From positions 1-6,376 of the forward strand of contig CAUGTZ010000041.1 of assembly GCA_959602645.1 (NCBI GenBank): a DNA stretch of 6,376 nt, given 5' to 3'. The DNA is from an uncultured Collinsella sp. (lineage in GTDB: Bacteria; Actinomycetota; Coriobacteriia; Coriobacteriales; Coriobacteriaceae). Below, one piece after another: positions 1 to 5,954 of this stretch; position 1 is the stretch's first letter; each line of letters starts with the position of its first letter. Below the pieces are notes generated by a model that saw only the letters and a program-made list of their open reading frames with translations, was not told the origin of the DNA and searched no databases. The position numbers and the translations under genes were made by a program.

Positions 1-21
1 TATTTATTCAGTCCAAGTTTC

Positions 22-42
22 GGGGCGCAGTTCACTGTCCCC
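22..42. repeat. Imperfect hairpin downstream of the flavodiiron gene
   Basis: GGGG (22-25) and CCCC (39-42) flank an inner CAGT (28-31)/ACTG (34-37) pair, giving a small imperfect palindrome 37 bases past the flavodiiron stop codon. A longer-range pair, GTTCACT (30-36) and AGTGAAC (66-72), overlaps it. On the minus strand no clear T-run follows, so it is not a convincing intrinsic terminator. Bases 1-78 hold no gene that I can support. Confidence 0.3.
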
Positions 43-78
43 TTTGTGGTGGTTTGAGCGTTAAAAGTGAACGTGTCG

Positions 79-1239
79 TTACTTGGAGAGCTCGTCAGCG
101 AGGGCCTCGATCTGAGCGCGCGAGGCGTCGTTGAGCGAACCCAGGACAGTCACCTTGTTCTGCGTCAGGGTGATGTCCTTCATGCCCTCGAGCTCCTTGG
201 TCATAACCTTGGCAGCTGCAGGCGCCCAGGAACCGGCCTCGACAAGCGCCACGGTACGGTTCTGGTAGGCATGCTCGGCAAGCGTGTGGATAAAGGTGCT
301 CATGAACGGGAAGATCTCGCCCTGATAGGTAATGGAAGCGAGTACCAGACGGTCATAGCGGAACGCATCCTCAACGGCCTCGGCCATGTCGTCGCGAGCC
401 AAGTCAAAAACGGAGACCTTCTGGCCGCGGGCCTCGAGCGCAGATGCGAGCTCATCGACGGCGGCCTTCAGGTGGCCGTAGACGCTCGCGTAGGCAATGG
501 TGATTCCCTCGTCCTCGGGCTGATAGCTCGACCAGGTGTTGTAGGTGTCGAGGTAGTAGCCCAGGTTCTCGGTTAGCACGGGGCCATGGAGCGGACAGAT
601 AACCTGGATGTCCAGATCGGCGGCCTTCTTGAGCACGGCCTGCACGAACTTGCCGAACTTACCGACGATGCCAAAGTAGTAACGGCGCGCCTCGCAAGCC
701 CACCCTTCCGGATCTTCGATGTCGTTGGCGCCAAACTTGCCAAAGCCGTCGGCACTAAAGAGCACCTTGTCGGTGGCCTCATAGGAGAAGAGCACCTCGG
801 GCCAGTGCACGTTGGGGGCGCCGACAAACGTTAGGCTGTGGCCACTCAGGTCGAGCACGTCGCCCTCTTTGACGACCATCTTGCGCTCGGGATAATCGGT
901 GCCAAAGTAGTTGATCATCATGCGGAAGGCGCCCATGCTGGCCACAATCTGCGCCTGGGGATAGCGCTCCATAAAGGCAGCGATGCCAGCGGAGTGATCG
1001 GGCTCCATATGGTGAACGACCAGGTAATCGGGCGTGCGGCCGTCGAGCACGGCTTCGATGTTACCGAGCCACTCGTCGACAAAACCGCCGTCGACCGAAT
1101 CGGCGACAGCGATCTTTTCGCCCAAGATAACGTAGCTGTTGTATGCCATACCGTTTTCGGACACATCGTACTGGCCCTCGAACAGGTCAATGTCGTGATC
1201 GTCGACGCCAACGTAGCGGATATCCTTGGTGATCTCCAT
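79..1239 (-). CDS. Flavodiiron protein (A-type flavoprotein, O2/NO reductase)
   Basis: A 386-residue cytoplasmic flavodiiron protein. The family reduces O2 to water and/or NO to N2O with electrons usually delivered by rubredoxin, protecting anaerobes. The N-terminal metallo-beta-lactamase-like domain (about 1-245) has every expected diiron ligand: H77, E79, D81 and H82 in HHMEPDHSAG, H145 in PNVHWPE, D164 in FSADGFG and H218 in CPLHGP. The C-terminal flavodoxin domain starts near 246 with the FMN-loop-like ITIAYASVYGH. Length fits the two-domain class; no rubredoxin or flavin reductase domain is fused, so a separate donor is implied. I chose ATG 1239 because AGGAGG (minus strand, 1249-1254) lies nine bases upstream; the longer in-frame start at 1296 lies upstream of the -10 and lacks such a site. 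It follows the repressor gene on the same strand after 129 bases and appears independently transcribed. O2 versus NO preference cannot be read from sequence. Confidence 0.95.
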   Translation of the reverse strand: MEITKDIRYVGVDDHDIDLFEGQYDVSENGMAYNSYVILGEKIAVADSVDGGFVDEWLGNIEAVLDGRTPDYLVVHHMEPDHSAGIAAFMERYPQAQIVASMGAFRMMINYFGTDYPERKMVVKEGDVLDLSGHSLTFVGAPNVHWPEVLFSYEATDKVLFSADGFGKFGANDIEDPEGWACEARRYYFGIVGKFGKFVQAVLKKAADLDIQVICPLHGPVLTENLGYYLDTYNTWSSYQPEDEGITIAYASVYGHLKAAVDELASALEARGQKVSVFDLARDDMAEAVEDAFRYDRLVLASITYQGEIFPFMSTFIHTLAEHAYQNRTVALVEAGSWAPAAAKVMTKELEGMKDITLTQNKVTVLGSLNDASRAQIEALADELSK

Positions 1240-1255
1240 CAGGCAAAGCCTCCTA

Positions 1256-1279
1256 GATAGACAAAAGAGCCCGTCTATC
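1256..1279. repeat. Inverted repeat in the flavodiiron promoter/leader
   Basis: GATAGAC (1256-1262) and GTCTATC (1273-1279) are perfect seven-base arms separated by ten bases. The distal arm overlaps the predicted -10 box and the proximal arm ends just upstream of the Shine-Dalgarno site. It could be a repressor operator or, in part, a leader RNA hairpin. The arms are seen; the function is inferred. Confidence 0.4.
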
Positions 1280-1285
1280 ATAGCA
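1277..1285 (-). promoter_or_regulatory. Extended -10 promoter of the flavodiiron gene
   Basis: On the minus strand the sequence reads TGC-TATGAT, a TGn extended -10 with five of six consensus bases. No good -35 is present at 16-18 bases, which is tolerated when the TG extension is present. Transcription would start near 1270, giving a leader of about 30 bases containing the AGGAGG ribosome site at 1249-1254. Confidence 0.5.
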
Positions 1286-1368
1286 CTCGGCTGCATCCCA
1301 ACAGCTATCTGCCGGCATCCTTACCGATTGTTATTGAAATGCGATAAATCGCCGTTTACCAGCACAAA

Positions 1369-2400
1369 CTATGAGCGCGGTATCGCCGTGCTATGTCGAA
1401 TGATGAGCTGGCCGGGAATACGAATGGCAACGGTTTTGCCCACCGTACCCGCCTCGGGAACCGCATGCTCGAACACCTCGCGCCCACGCTGATGCAAGTC
1501 GAATCGAACGGTCGTGAGCTCGTTGTGTGCTACAAAATCATCGAGCGAATCATCGACGCCCACCACGCTCACGTCCTCGGGCACGCGCAAGCCGCTATCG
1601 CGCAGCGCGGCGATGGCACCGTTTGCCATCTGGTCGTTTGCCGCGTAAATCGCCGTCATGGTGCGGTCGTGCTCGGCCAGATATCTGCCGGCCTCGTAAC
1701 CGCTGTTGGCAGACCAATCGCCCTCGAGCGGCGCCTGCGGCTTAATGTGCTTACGCTCGAGCGCATCCTGCCAACCGGCGCGACGAAATTGCTCGTCAAC
1801 CGAGAACGACGGGCCACCAATATAGCGAATCCGCTCGTGTCCCAGCTCAAACAGGTGATCCATAAGCAATAGCGAGCAGCCGTAATGGTCGGAATCGACC
1901 GTGGTCACGCGCGGATGCGCGTACATGGTAACGATGACCGTGCCAATGCCCGGCAGTGGATCAAACGTCTCAAAATCGGGCGCCATGCGACTCATGCCGA
2001 TGATGATACCGTCCACGGGCAGCGCGGCCATACGACGCGTGGCCTCGGCAAGCGAAAACTCCTCGGTCTTGGACATCTCGACCAGCGTGATGGCGCAATT
2101 ATGCTCGCGAGCAGCACTGGCGATGCCGTCGATCATTGAAAGGTTGCCAAACTTGGTGACATCGTTGACGCACAGCCCGACCGAATGGTAACGGCCGTCA
2201 CGCAGCGAGCGACCGGCATAACTCGGACGAAAGCCAAGCTCTTGCATAGCGGCCTGCACGCGCCGGCGCGTCTGTTCGTTAACGTTGGGCAAGCCGTTGG
2301 CGACGCGCGAAACCGTCTGCTGCGAAACGCCAGCAGCGCGGGCGACGTCGGCCATGGAGACCGGACGCGAACTGGTATCGTTGGACGGGCGCCTTGCCAC
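1369..2400 (-). CDS. LacI/GalR-family transcriptional repressor, probably of galKT
   Basis: A 343-residue LacI-family regulator. The N-terminal helix-turn-helix (about 16-37, MADVARAAGVSQQTVSRVAN) is followed by the hinge (about 57-70, FRPSYAGRSLRDG), which keeps the minor-groove Leu but has Gly where LacI has Ala53. A periplasmic-binding-protein-like effector domain fills the rest, with the typical VDSDHYG (168-174), AANDQMANGA (253-262) and VGVDDS (280-285). GTG 2400 is preferred because AGGTGATC, complementary to the 16S 3' end, lies two bases upstream (minus strand), and the HTH then starts at the usual distance from the N-terminus; ATG 2460 adds 20 residues with no family likeness. It is divergent from galKT across a region with three copies of one operator-like motif, so it probably represses galKT and itself. 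Galactose or a derivative as inducer is inferred from context only. No convincing terminator follows. Confidence 0.93.
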   Translation of the reverse strand: MARRPSNDTSSRPVSMADVARAAGVSQQTVSRVANGLPNVNEQTRRRVQAAMQELGFRPSYAGRSLRDGRYHSVGLCVNDVTKFGNLSMIDGIASAAREHNCAITLVEMSKTEEFSLAEATRRMAALPVDGIIIGMSRMAPDFETFDPLPGIGTVIVTMYAHPRVTTVDSDHYGCSLLLMDHLFELGHERIRYIGGPSFSVDEQFRRAGWQDALERKHIKPQAPLEGDWSANSGYEAGRYLAEHDRTMTAIYAANDQMANGAIAALRDSGLRVPEDVSVVGVDDSLDDFVAHNELTTVRFDLHQRGREVFEHAVPEAGTVGKTVAIRIPGQLIIRHSTAIPRS

Positions 2401-2493
2401 AGGATCACCTTCACCCTTGAGAGATCTGAATAGCGTGAATGCCGGCCCGGGCAGAAACACACCCCGCGCCGAGGCCCGCTATCGTCGGACGCA

Positions 2494-2506
2494 TGTTAAC
2501 GTACTC
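2494..2506 (+). promoter_or_regulatory. Operator copy 1 (repressor-proximal), TGTTAACGTACTC
   Basis: A LacI-family-style site with a central CG (axis 2500/2501). The same 13-mer recurs at 2618-2630 (inverted) and 2681-2693. This copy lies 93 bases upstream of the repressor start and about 28 bases downstream of its candidate -10, where a bound protein could block its own transcription. The repeat is seen; binding is inferred. Confidence 0.75.
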
Positions 2507-2533
2507 TACTTTTTCTATCTGCATCTCTTCTGC

Positions 2534-2539
2534 TTTATA
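2534..2539 (-). promoter_or_regulatory. Candidate -10 box of the repressor gene
   Basis: TATAAA on the minus strand matches five of six -10 consensus bases. The 17-base-spaced -35 candidate, TGAACG, is weak. Transcription would start near 2527, upstream of operator copy 1, which fits autorepression. The AT-rich setting makes a chance match possible. Confidence 0.35.
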
Positions 2540-2588
2540 AGTCCATACGGCAGTACCGTTCACGGCTGAATTTCTACCGATTACCAGA

Positions 2589-2617
2589 TTCTCAAAAAGT
2601 GATAAGTGTTGTGTTAT
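2589..2617 (+). promoter_or_regulatory. Candidate galKT promoter
   Basis: TTCTCA (2589-2594) and TGTTAT (2612-2617) are spaced by 17 bases and each matches four of six consensus bases. Operator copy 2 begins at the next base and would cover the start site, the expected place for a repressor. Neither box is strong and other placements are possible. Confidence 0.35.
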
Positions 2618-2630
2618 GAGTACGTTAACA
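2618..2630 (-). promoter_or_regulatory. Operator copy 2, inverted TGTTAACGTACTC
   Basis: Reads GAGTACGTTAACA on the plus strand, the exact reverse complement of copies 1 and 3. Its axis (2623/2624) is 123 bases from copy 1 and 64 bases from copy 3, about 12 and 6 helical turns. It sits just after the candidate galKT -10. Confidence 0.75.
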
Positions 2631-2643
2631 TAGCCCGTAACGT

Positions 2644-2673
2644 GCGGCATCGTAGATGCTGAGTTTATGCCGC
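2644..2673 (+). repeat. Leader hairpin between operators 2 and 3
   Basis: GCGGCAT (2644-2650) and ATGCCGC (2667-2673) are perfect seven-base arms. A competing smaller hairpin, GCATC (2647-2651)/GATGC (2655-2659), uses part of the same bases. If galKT transcription starts near operator 2, both would be in the untranslated leader. No T-run follows, so it is not an attenuator terminator as written. Confidence 0.3.
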
Positions 2674-2680
2674 TTCAAAT

Positions 2681-2693
2681 TGTTAACGTACTC
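2681..2693 (+). promoter_or_regulatory. Operator copy 3 (galK-proximal), TGTTAACGTACTC
   Basis: Identical to copy 1 over 13 bases and to copy 2 over 14 (with the following A). It ends 45 bases before the galK ATG and would lie inside the coding region if the upstream in-frame ATG at 2667 were used, which argues against that start. Together with copy 2 it suits cooperative binding or a small DNA loop over the galKT promoter. Confidence 0.75.
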
Positions 2694-2738
2694 ACTACGA
2701 CGGAAAACTCGTCAGTATGCGCCAAGGAAAGGACCCTC

Positions 2739-3944
2739 ATGACCACCCCCGACGAAAAGACACTCGCCACGCTCACCAAGCTGTTTGAGGAGGAGTTTGG
2801 CCCCATCGGCGATCGCCAGGTGCTCTATGTGCACGCGCCCGGCCGCTCCGAGATCAGCGGCAACCACACCGACCACGAGGGTGGCCACGTTATCGCCGGC
2901 TCGCTCGATGTCGCCGTTGACGGCATCGCCGTGGCAACCGATTCCAACAAGGTTCGCGTAGCCGACGAGGGCTATCCTACGTTTGAGATCACGCTCGACA
3001 CGCTGGATGTCCAGGAGTCCGAGAAGGGCACGTCCGCAAGCCTCGTGCGCGGTATGGCCCACGAAATCGCTGCTCTGGGCGTTGAGCCCCAGGGCTTCGA
3101 CTTTGCCTTTACCTGCTCCGTCCCCTCGGGCGGCGGCCTTTCCAGCTCTGCCGCCGTCGAGGCCGCGTACGGCCGTGCCATGGAGACGCTCTGGGGCGCG
3201 CCCGCCATTGAGCCCGTCACGCTCGCCCAGATGAGTCAGCGCACCGAGAACAACTACTACGGCAAGCCCTGCGGTCTGATGGACCAGGCCGCTGTGTGCC
3301 TGGGCGGCCTTGCCTACATGGACTTTGAGGACCAGGCCCAGCCTAAGACCCAAAAGCTCGAGCTCAACTTTGAGGATCACGGTTATGCGCTTGTGCTCGT
3401 TAAGGTTGGCGCCGACCATGTGGCAGCTACCGACGACTACGCCGCCGTTCCGCGCGAGATGCAGGACGTCGCCGCCGAGTTTGGCAAGGCACGCCTGTGC
3501 GAGGTCGACGTTGCCGACTTTGACGCTAAACTCCCCGAGCTGCGCGCCAAGCTGGGCGACCGCGCCTGCCTGCGCGCCGTTCACTACTGGTACGAGAACG
3601 GCCTGGTCGACAAGCGCTGGGCAGCCCTGAACGCTGGCGACATTGACCAGTTCCTGGTCCTGACGCGCGAGTCCGGCGCCAGCTCTGCCATGTACCTGCA
3701 GAATGTTGTTGCCAAGCTGGGTTCCGAGCAGCCTTCCATGTATGCCCTGGCGCTGGCCGAGCACGTGCTCGACGGCCGCGGCGCCGTCCGTATCCACGGT
3801 GGCGGCTTTGGTGGCACCATCCAGGCCTTCGTGCCGCTCGATCTGGTCGACACCTTCATTGCCAAGATGAACGGCTGGCTGGGCGAGGGCTCTGCCCGTC
3901 ACTACGCCATCTCTGACAAGGGGGCTTACGCGGCATGGCTGTAA
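2739..3944 (+). CDS. galK: Galactokinase
   Basis: A 401-residue cytoplasmic GHMP-superfamily sugar kinase that would phosphorylate alpha-D-galactose to galactose-1-phosphate with ATP, the first Leloir step. The galactokinase signature appears as PGRSEISGNHTDHEGG (34-49), in which Asn42 replaces the Glu of the usual GEHTD. The phosphate-binding motif is PSGGGLSSSAA (129-139), the catalytic Asp is D182 in GKPCGLMDQ, and the third motif is RIHGGGFGGT (351-360). Length is normal for GalK. ATG 2739 has AAAGGA at 2728-2733, five bases upstream; an in-frame ATG at 2667 lacks a ribosome site and would put operator 3 inside the gene. It overlaps galT by ten bases, so the pair is one operon under the divergent repressor. 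The GNHTDH form occurs in galactokinases of clostridia and relatives from memory of the family; another hexose as substrate is possible but less likely beside galT. Confidence 0.93.
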   Translation: MTTPDEKTLATLTKLFEEEFGPIGDRQVLYVHAPGRSEISGNHTDHEGGHVIAGSLDVAVDGIAVATDSNKVRVADEGYPTFEITLDTLDVQESEKGTSASLVRGMAHEIAALGVEPQGFDFAFTCSVPSGGGLSSSAAVEAAYGRAMETLWGAPAIEPVTLAQMSQRTENNYYGKPCGLMDQAAVCLGGLAYMDFEDQAQPKTQKLELNFEDHGYALVLVKVGADHVAATDDYAAVPREMQDVAAEFGKARLCEVDVADFDAKLPELRAKLGDRACLRAVHYWYENGLVDKRWAALNAGDIDQFLVLTRESGASSAMYLQNVVAKLGSEQPSMYALALAEHVLDGRGAVRIHGGGFGGTIQAFVPLDLVDTFIAKMNGWLGEGSARHYAISDKGAYAAWL

Positions 3945-5563
3945 TGACTGACGTGCGAGAGGCCGCGCAGAACCTGATCGAGTACGCCATCCACCGATCG
4001 ATGATCGGCCAGGACGACCGGATCTGGGCATACAACACCATTTTGGAGTGCATCGGCGCCACGGGTCCCGCACTCGATATGGCCTGGGCGCTCCAGGTTG
4101 AGAAACTCTCGCTCTTGCACCCCGATACCCTGCCCGACTTTGACCTTGAAGGCACGCTTGCCGCGCTTTCCGAGGCCGCCGTTGCCAATGGCGCCGCCGA
4201 GGACACGGCGTCGGGCCGCGACCGCATCGCCATGCGCATCATGGGCGCACTCATGCCGAGGCCTTCGGTTGTAAACGAGGAATTCAATGGGCGTATGGGC
4301 GTCAACGAGCCCCGTGCCGCGACCGACTGGTTCTACGGCCTGTGCTGCGACGCCGGCTACGTGCGCCGTGCCGCCATCGCGCGCAACATCAAATGGAGCA
4401 CCCCCACCAACTGGGGCGATCTTGAGATCACCATCAACCTGTCCAAGCCCGAGAAGGACCCGCGCGATATCGCCGCGGCAGGTGCCGCAAAGAACACGGA
4501 CGAGAAGTATCCCGCCTGCCAGCTCTGCATCGAAAACGAGGGCTATCCCGGACGCTCCGCCGCAGCCGACGGCGGAGCTCACCCCGCCCGCCAGAATCTG
4601 CGCGTTATCCCCATCCAGCTCGACGGCGAGCGCTGGGGCTTCCAGTACAGCCCGTACGCGTACTTTAACGAGCACTGCATTGCCATGAGCTCCGAGCATC
4701 GTCCGATGCACGTCGACCGCAAGGGCCTGACCTGCCTGCTCGACTTTGTGGACCTGTTCCCGCATTACTTCATCGGCTCCAACGCCGACCTGCCTATCGT
4801 GGGCGGCTCGATTCTGTCGCACGACCACTTCCAGGGCGGCGCGCACGAGTTCCCCATGATGCACGCCGCCGAGGTCTCGCAGTTTAGCGTGCCCGGCTTT
4901 GACGGCGTTACGGGCGCCGTGTTGCAGTGGCCGCTTTCGGTGCTGCGCCTGCGCTCGCACGACCGTGCTCAGTTGCTCGACGCCGCCGAGAAGATTATCC
5001 TCGCCTGGCGCGAGTGGACCGATGAGTCGGTGGGCGTCATCGCGCACACGGCCGACGGCGTGGCGCACAACACCGTGACGCCGGTCATCCGCCGCGTCGA
5101 CTCCCGCGGCAATGCCGGCGGCGAGACTTACGAGGCCTACCTGGCGCTTCGCTGCAACATCACAACCGACGAGCATCCGCTGGGCGTGTTCCATCCGCAT
5201 GCCGAGTATCACCATATTAAGAAGGAAAACATCGGCCTGATCGAGGTCATGGGCTTGGCCATTTTGCCGCCGCGCCTGGTTCCCGAGCTCGGCGCTGTCC
5301 GCGAGCACCTGCTGGCGGCCAAGGTCGATGCCAGCTACGACCTTGCCGGCGCGCTCGAGGGCGACGACCTCTGCCGTAGCCATGCCGCGTGGGCCGAGGA
5401 TGTCTATGCCCGCCGCGCCGACGAGCTTACGGCGGATAGCGCCATCGGCATCCTGCACGAGGAAGTCGGCGTAGTGTTTGGCCACGTGCTCGACAACGCC
5501 GGCGTCTTTAAGTGGGACGAAGCCGGCCGCGCCGCCCAGCAGCGCTTTATCGACTCACTGTAG
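3935..5563 (+). CDS. galT: UDP-glucose--hexose-1-phosphate uridylyltransferase, type 2
   Basis: A 542-residue type 2 (Gram-positive class) GalT that transfers UMP from UDP-glucose to galactose-1-phosphate, giving UDP-galactose and glucose-1-phosphate. Landmarks of this class are PACQLCIENEGYPGR (193-207), YSPYAYFNEHCI (238-249), the His-x-His motif H296/H298 in SHDHFQGGAHEFP, and GVFHPHAEYHHIKKENIGL (417-435) followed by IEVMGLAILPPRL. It is about 50 residues longer than the roughly 490 usual for the class, apparently from a low-complexity insert near 65-95 and a longer C-terminus. ATG 3935 overlaps the galK end and has AAGGGGG (3918-3924) ten bases upstream; a second ATG at 3944 overlaps the galK TAA as TAATG but is 19 bases from that site. 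Either way translation is coupled to galK. A strong terminator follows 50 bases after the stop. Confidence 0.95.
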   Translation: MAVMTDVREAAQNLIEYAIHRSMIGQDDRIWAYNTILECIGATGPALDMAWALQVEKLSLLHPDTLPDFDLEGTLAALSEAAVANGAAEDTASGRDRIAMRIMGALMPRPSVVNEEFNGRMGVNEPRAATDWFYGLCCDAGYVRRAAIARNIKWSTPTNWGDLEITINLSKPEKDPRDIAAAGAAKNTDEKYPACQLCIENEGYPGRSAAADGGAHPARQNLRVIPIQLDGERWGFQYSPYAYFNEHCIAMSSEHRPMHVDRKGLTCLLDFVDLFPHYFIGSNADLPIVGGSILSHDHFQGGAHEFPMMHAAEVSQFSVPGFDGVTGAVLQWPLSVLRLRSHDRAQLLDAAEKIILAWREWTDESVGVIAHTADGVAHNTVTPVIRRVDSRGNAGGETYEAYLALRCNITTDEHPLGVFHPHAEYHHIKKENIGLIEVMGLAILPPRLVPELGAVREHLLAAKVDASYDLAGALEGDDLCRSHAAWAEDVYARRADELTADSAIGILHEEVGVVFGHVLDNAGVFKWDEAGRAAQQRFIDSL

Positions 5564-5613
5564 CATACGAGTTCGAGCCTCATCAGCGGCCACGACACAA
5601 CCGCCCACACGAC

Positions 5614-5656
5614 AACGGCGCCCGCCGGCAACATCGCCGACGGGCGCCGTTTTATT
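5614..5656 (+). terminator. Rho-independent terminator of galKT
   Basis: AACGGCGCCCG (5614-5624) pairs perfectly with CGGGCGCCGTT (5641-5651) around a 16-base loop and runs straight into TTTTATT (5650-5656). Position and strength fit the end of the galKT operon. There is no matching T-run on the other strand. Confidence 0.9.
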
Positions 5657-5669
5657 GGCTAGTCATTGG

Positions 5670-5705
5670 GGACGTTCTTAAACGACTAGTCAAACAAGAA
5701 CGTCC
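5670..5705. repeat. REP-like palindrome, target of the IS110 element
   Basis: GGACGTTCTT (5670-5679) and AAGAACGTCC (5696-5705) are perfect ten-base arms around a 16-base centre that itself holds the palindrome GACTAGTC (5684-5691). CTAGTCA occurs at 5659-5665 and again at 5686-5692. The left arm is preceded by CATTGG, but the matching CCAATG is missing on the right, where sequence changes at 5706. The simplest reading is a longer palindrome cut by the IS110 insertion. Genome-wide repetition cannot be seen here. Confidence 0.6.
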
Positions 5706-5718
5706 ATTACAGTCGAAA

Positions 5719-5749
5719 TTGTCAGCCCGGGCCCGTCTCGGGCTACGAT
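5719..5749 (+). promoter_or_regulatory. Candidate promoter for the IS110 bridge RNA
   Basis: TTGTCA (5719-5724, five of six) and TACGAT (5744-5749, four of six) are separated by 19 bases, slightly long. Start of transcription would fall near 5756, at the beginning of the structured RNA region. An alternative local hairpin, AGCCCG (5724-5729)/CGGGCT (5739-5744), overlaps it. Confidence 0.3.
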
Positions 5750-5752
5750 TGA

Positions 5753-5920
5753 GGCGCGCCCAGAACGGGCCGCCGACCGGGCGCCCGCGCACGGCCGAAC
5801 GTCCCTGCCCCCGAGAGGGCCCGTTGGGTGCTGCCGGCGCGGGACGCGCCGCCCCCGACGGCTGATAGGAAAGTGCCGGGCAGGTGCCGCGGCTGGTAAT
5901 GTGAGTGCCGAGGGGGAGGC
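5753..5920 (+). ncRNA. Predicted IS110 bridge RNA (target and donor loops)
   Basis: Three structures tile this stretch. A 5' hairpin spans 5753-5774 (GGC..GCCC/GGGC..GCC). A first module pairs 5781-5795 with 5833-5847 (14 pairs with single bulged A at 5791 and 5844), then opens into loop sides 5796-5806 and 5821-5832, closed by inner stem GCCC/GGGC (5807-5810/5817-5820). A second module follows without a gap: 5848-5862 with 5907-5920 (12 pairs, small mismatches), loop sides 5863-5874 and 5894-5906, inner stem GCCG/CGGC (5875-5878/5890-5893). This is the order reported for IS110 bridge RNAs (5' stem-loop, target loop, donor loop), and about 170 bases resembles IS621. The first loop contains GAACGTCC (5797-5804), identical to the left flank 5698-5705; the second contains GTAATG (5896-5901), complementary to CATTAC at 5705-5710. 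Folding was done by eye; RNA ends are approximate and expression is unknown. Confidence 0.65.
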
Positions 5921-5954
5921 CATCCGGTCGAACGACTACCGGAAGGATACCACC

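Noticed and set aside
67..576. Plus-strand open frame over the flavodiiron gene
   Set aside because: The minus-strand frame has every diiron ligand and a Shine-Dalgarno site; this one is its antisense shadow.
1341..1353. Possible terminator after the repressor gene (GCGA/TCGC hairpin)
   Set aside because: Only a four-pair stem with a loose A/T stretch after it; too weak to call.
2712..4073. 453-codon open frame antisense to galK
   Set aside because: It mirrors galK on the opposite strand, has no family likeness or ribosome site, and is expected from GC-rich codon use in a real gene.
3926..5485. 519-codon open frame antisense to galT
   Set aside because: Same cause: it is a shadow of galT, whose class motifs are complete on the plus strand.
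5836..5850. Local hairpin GGCGCG-GGA-CGCGCC
   Set aside because: It competes with the longer 5781-5795/5833-5847 pairing, which has 14 pairs and frames the guide loop; kept only as an alternative fold.
5512..5865. 117-codon open frame from the galT end through the terminator into the IS110 left end
   Set aside because: It crosses a strong terminator, a palindrome and the structured RNA region, and the arginine/proline-rich product resembles no family.
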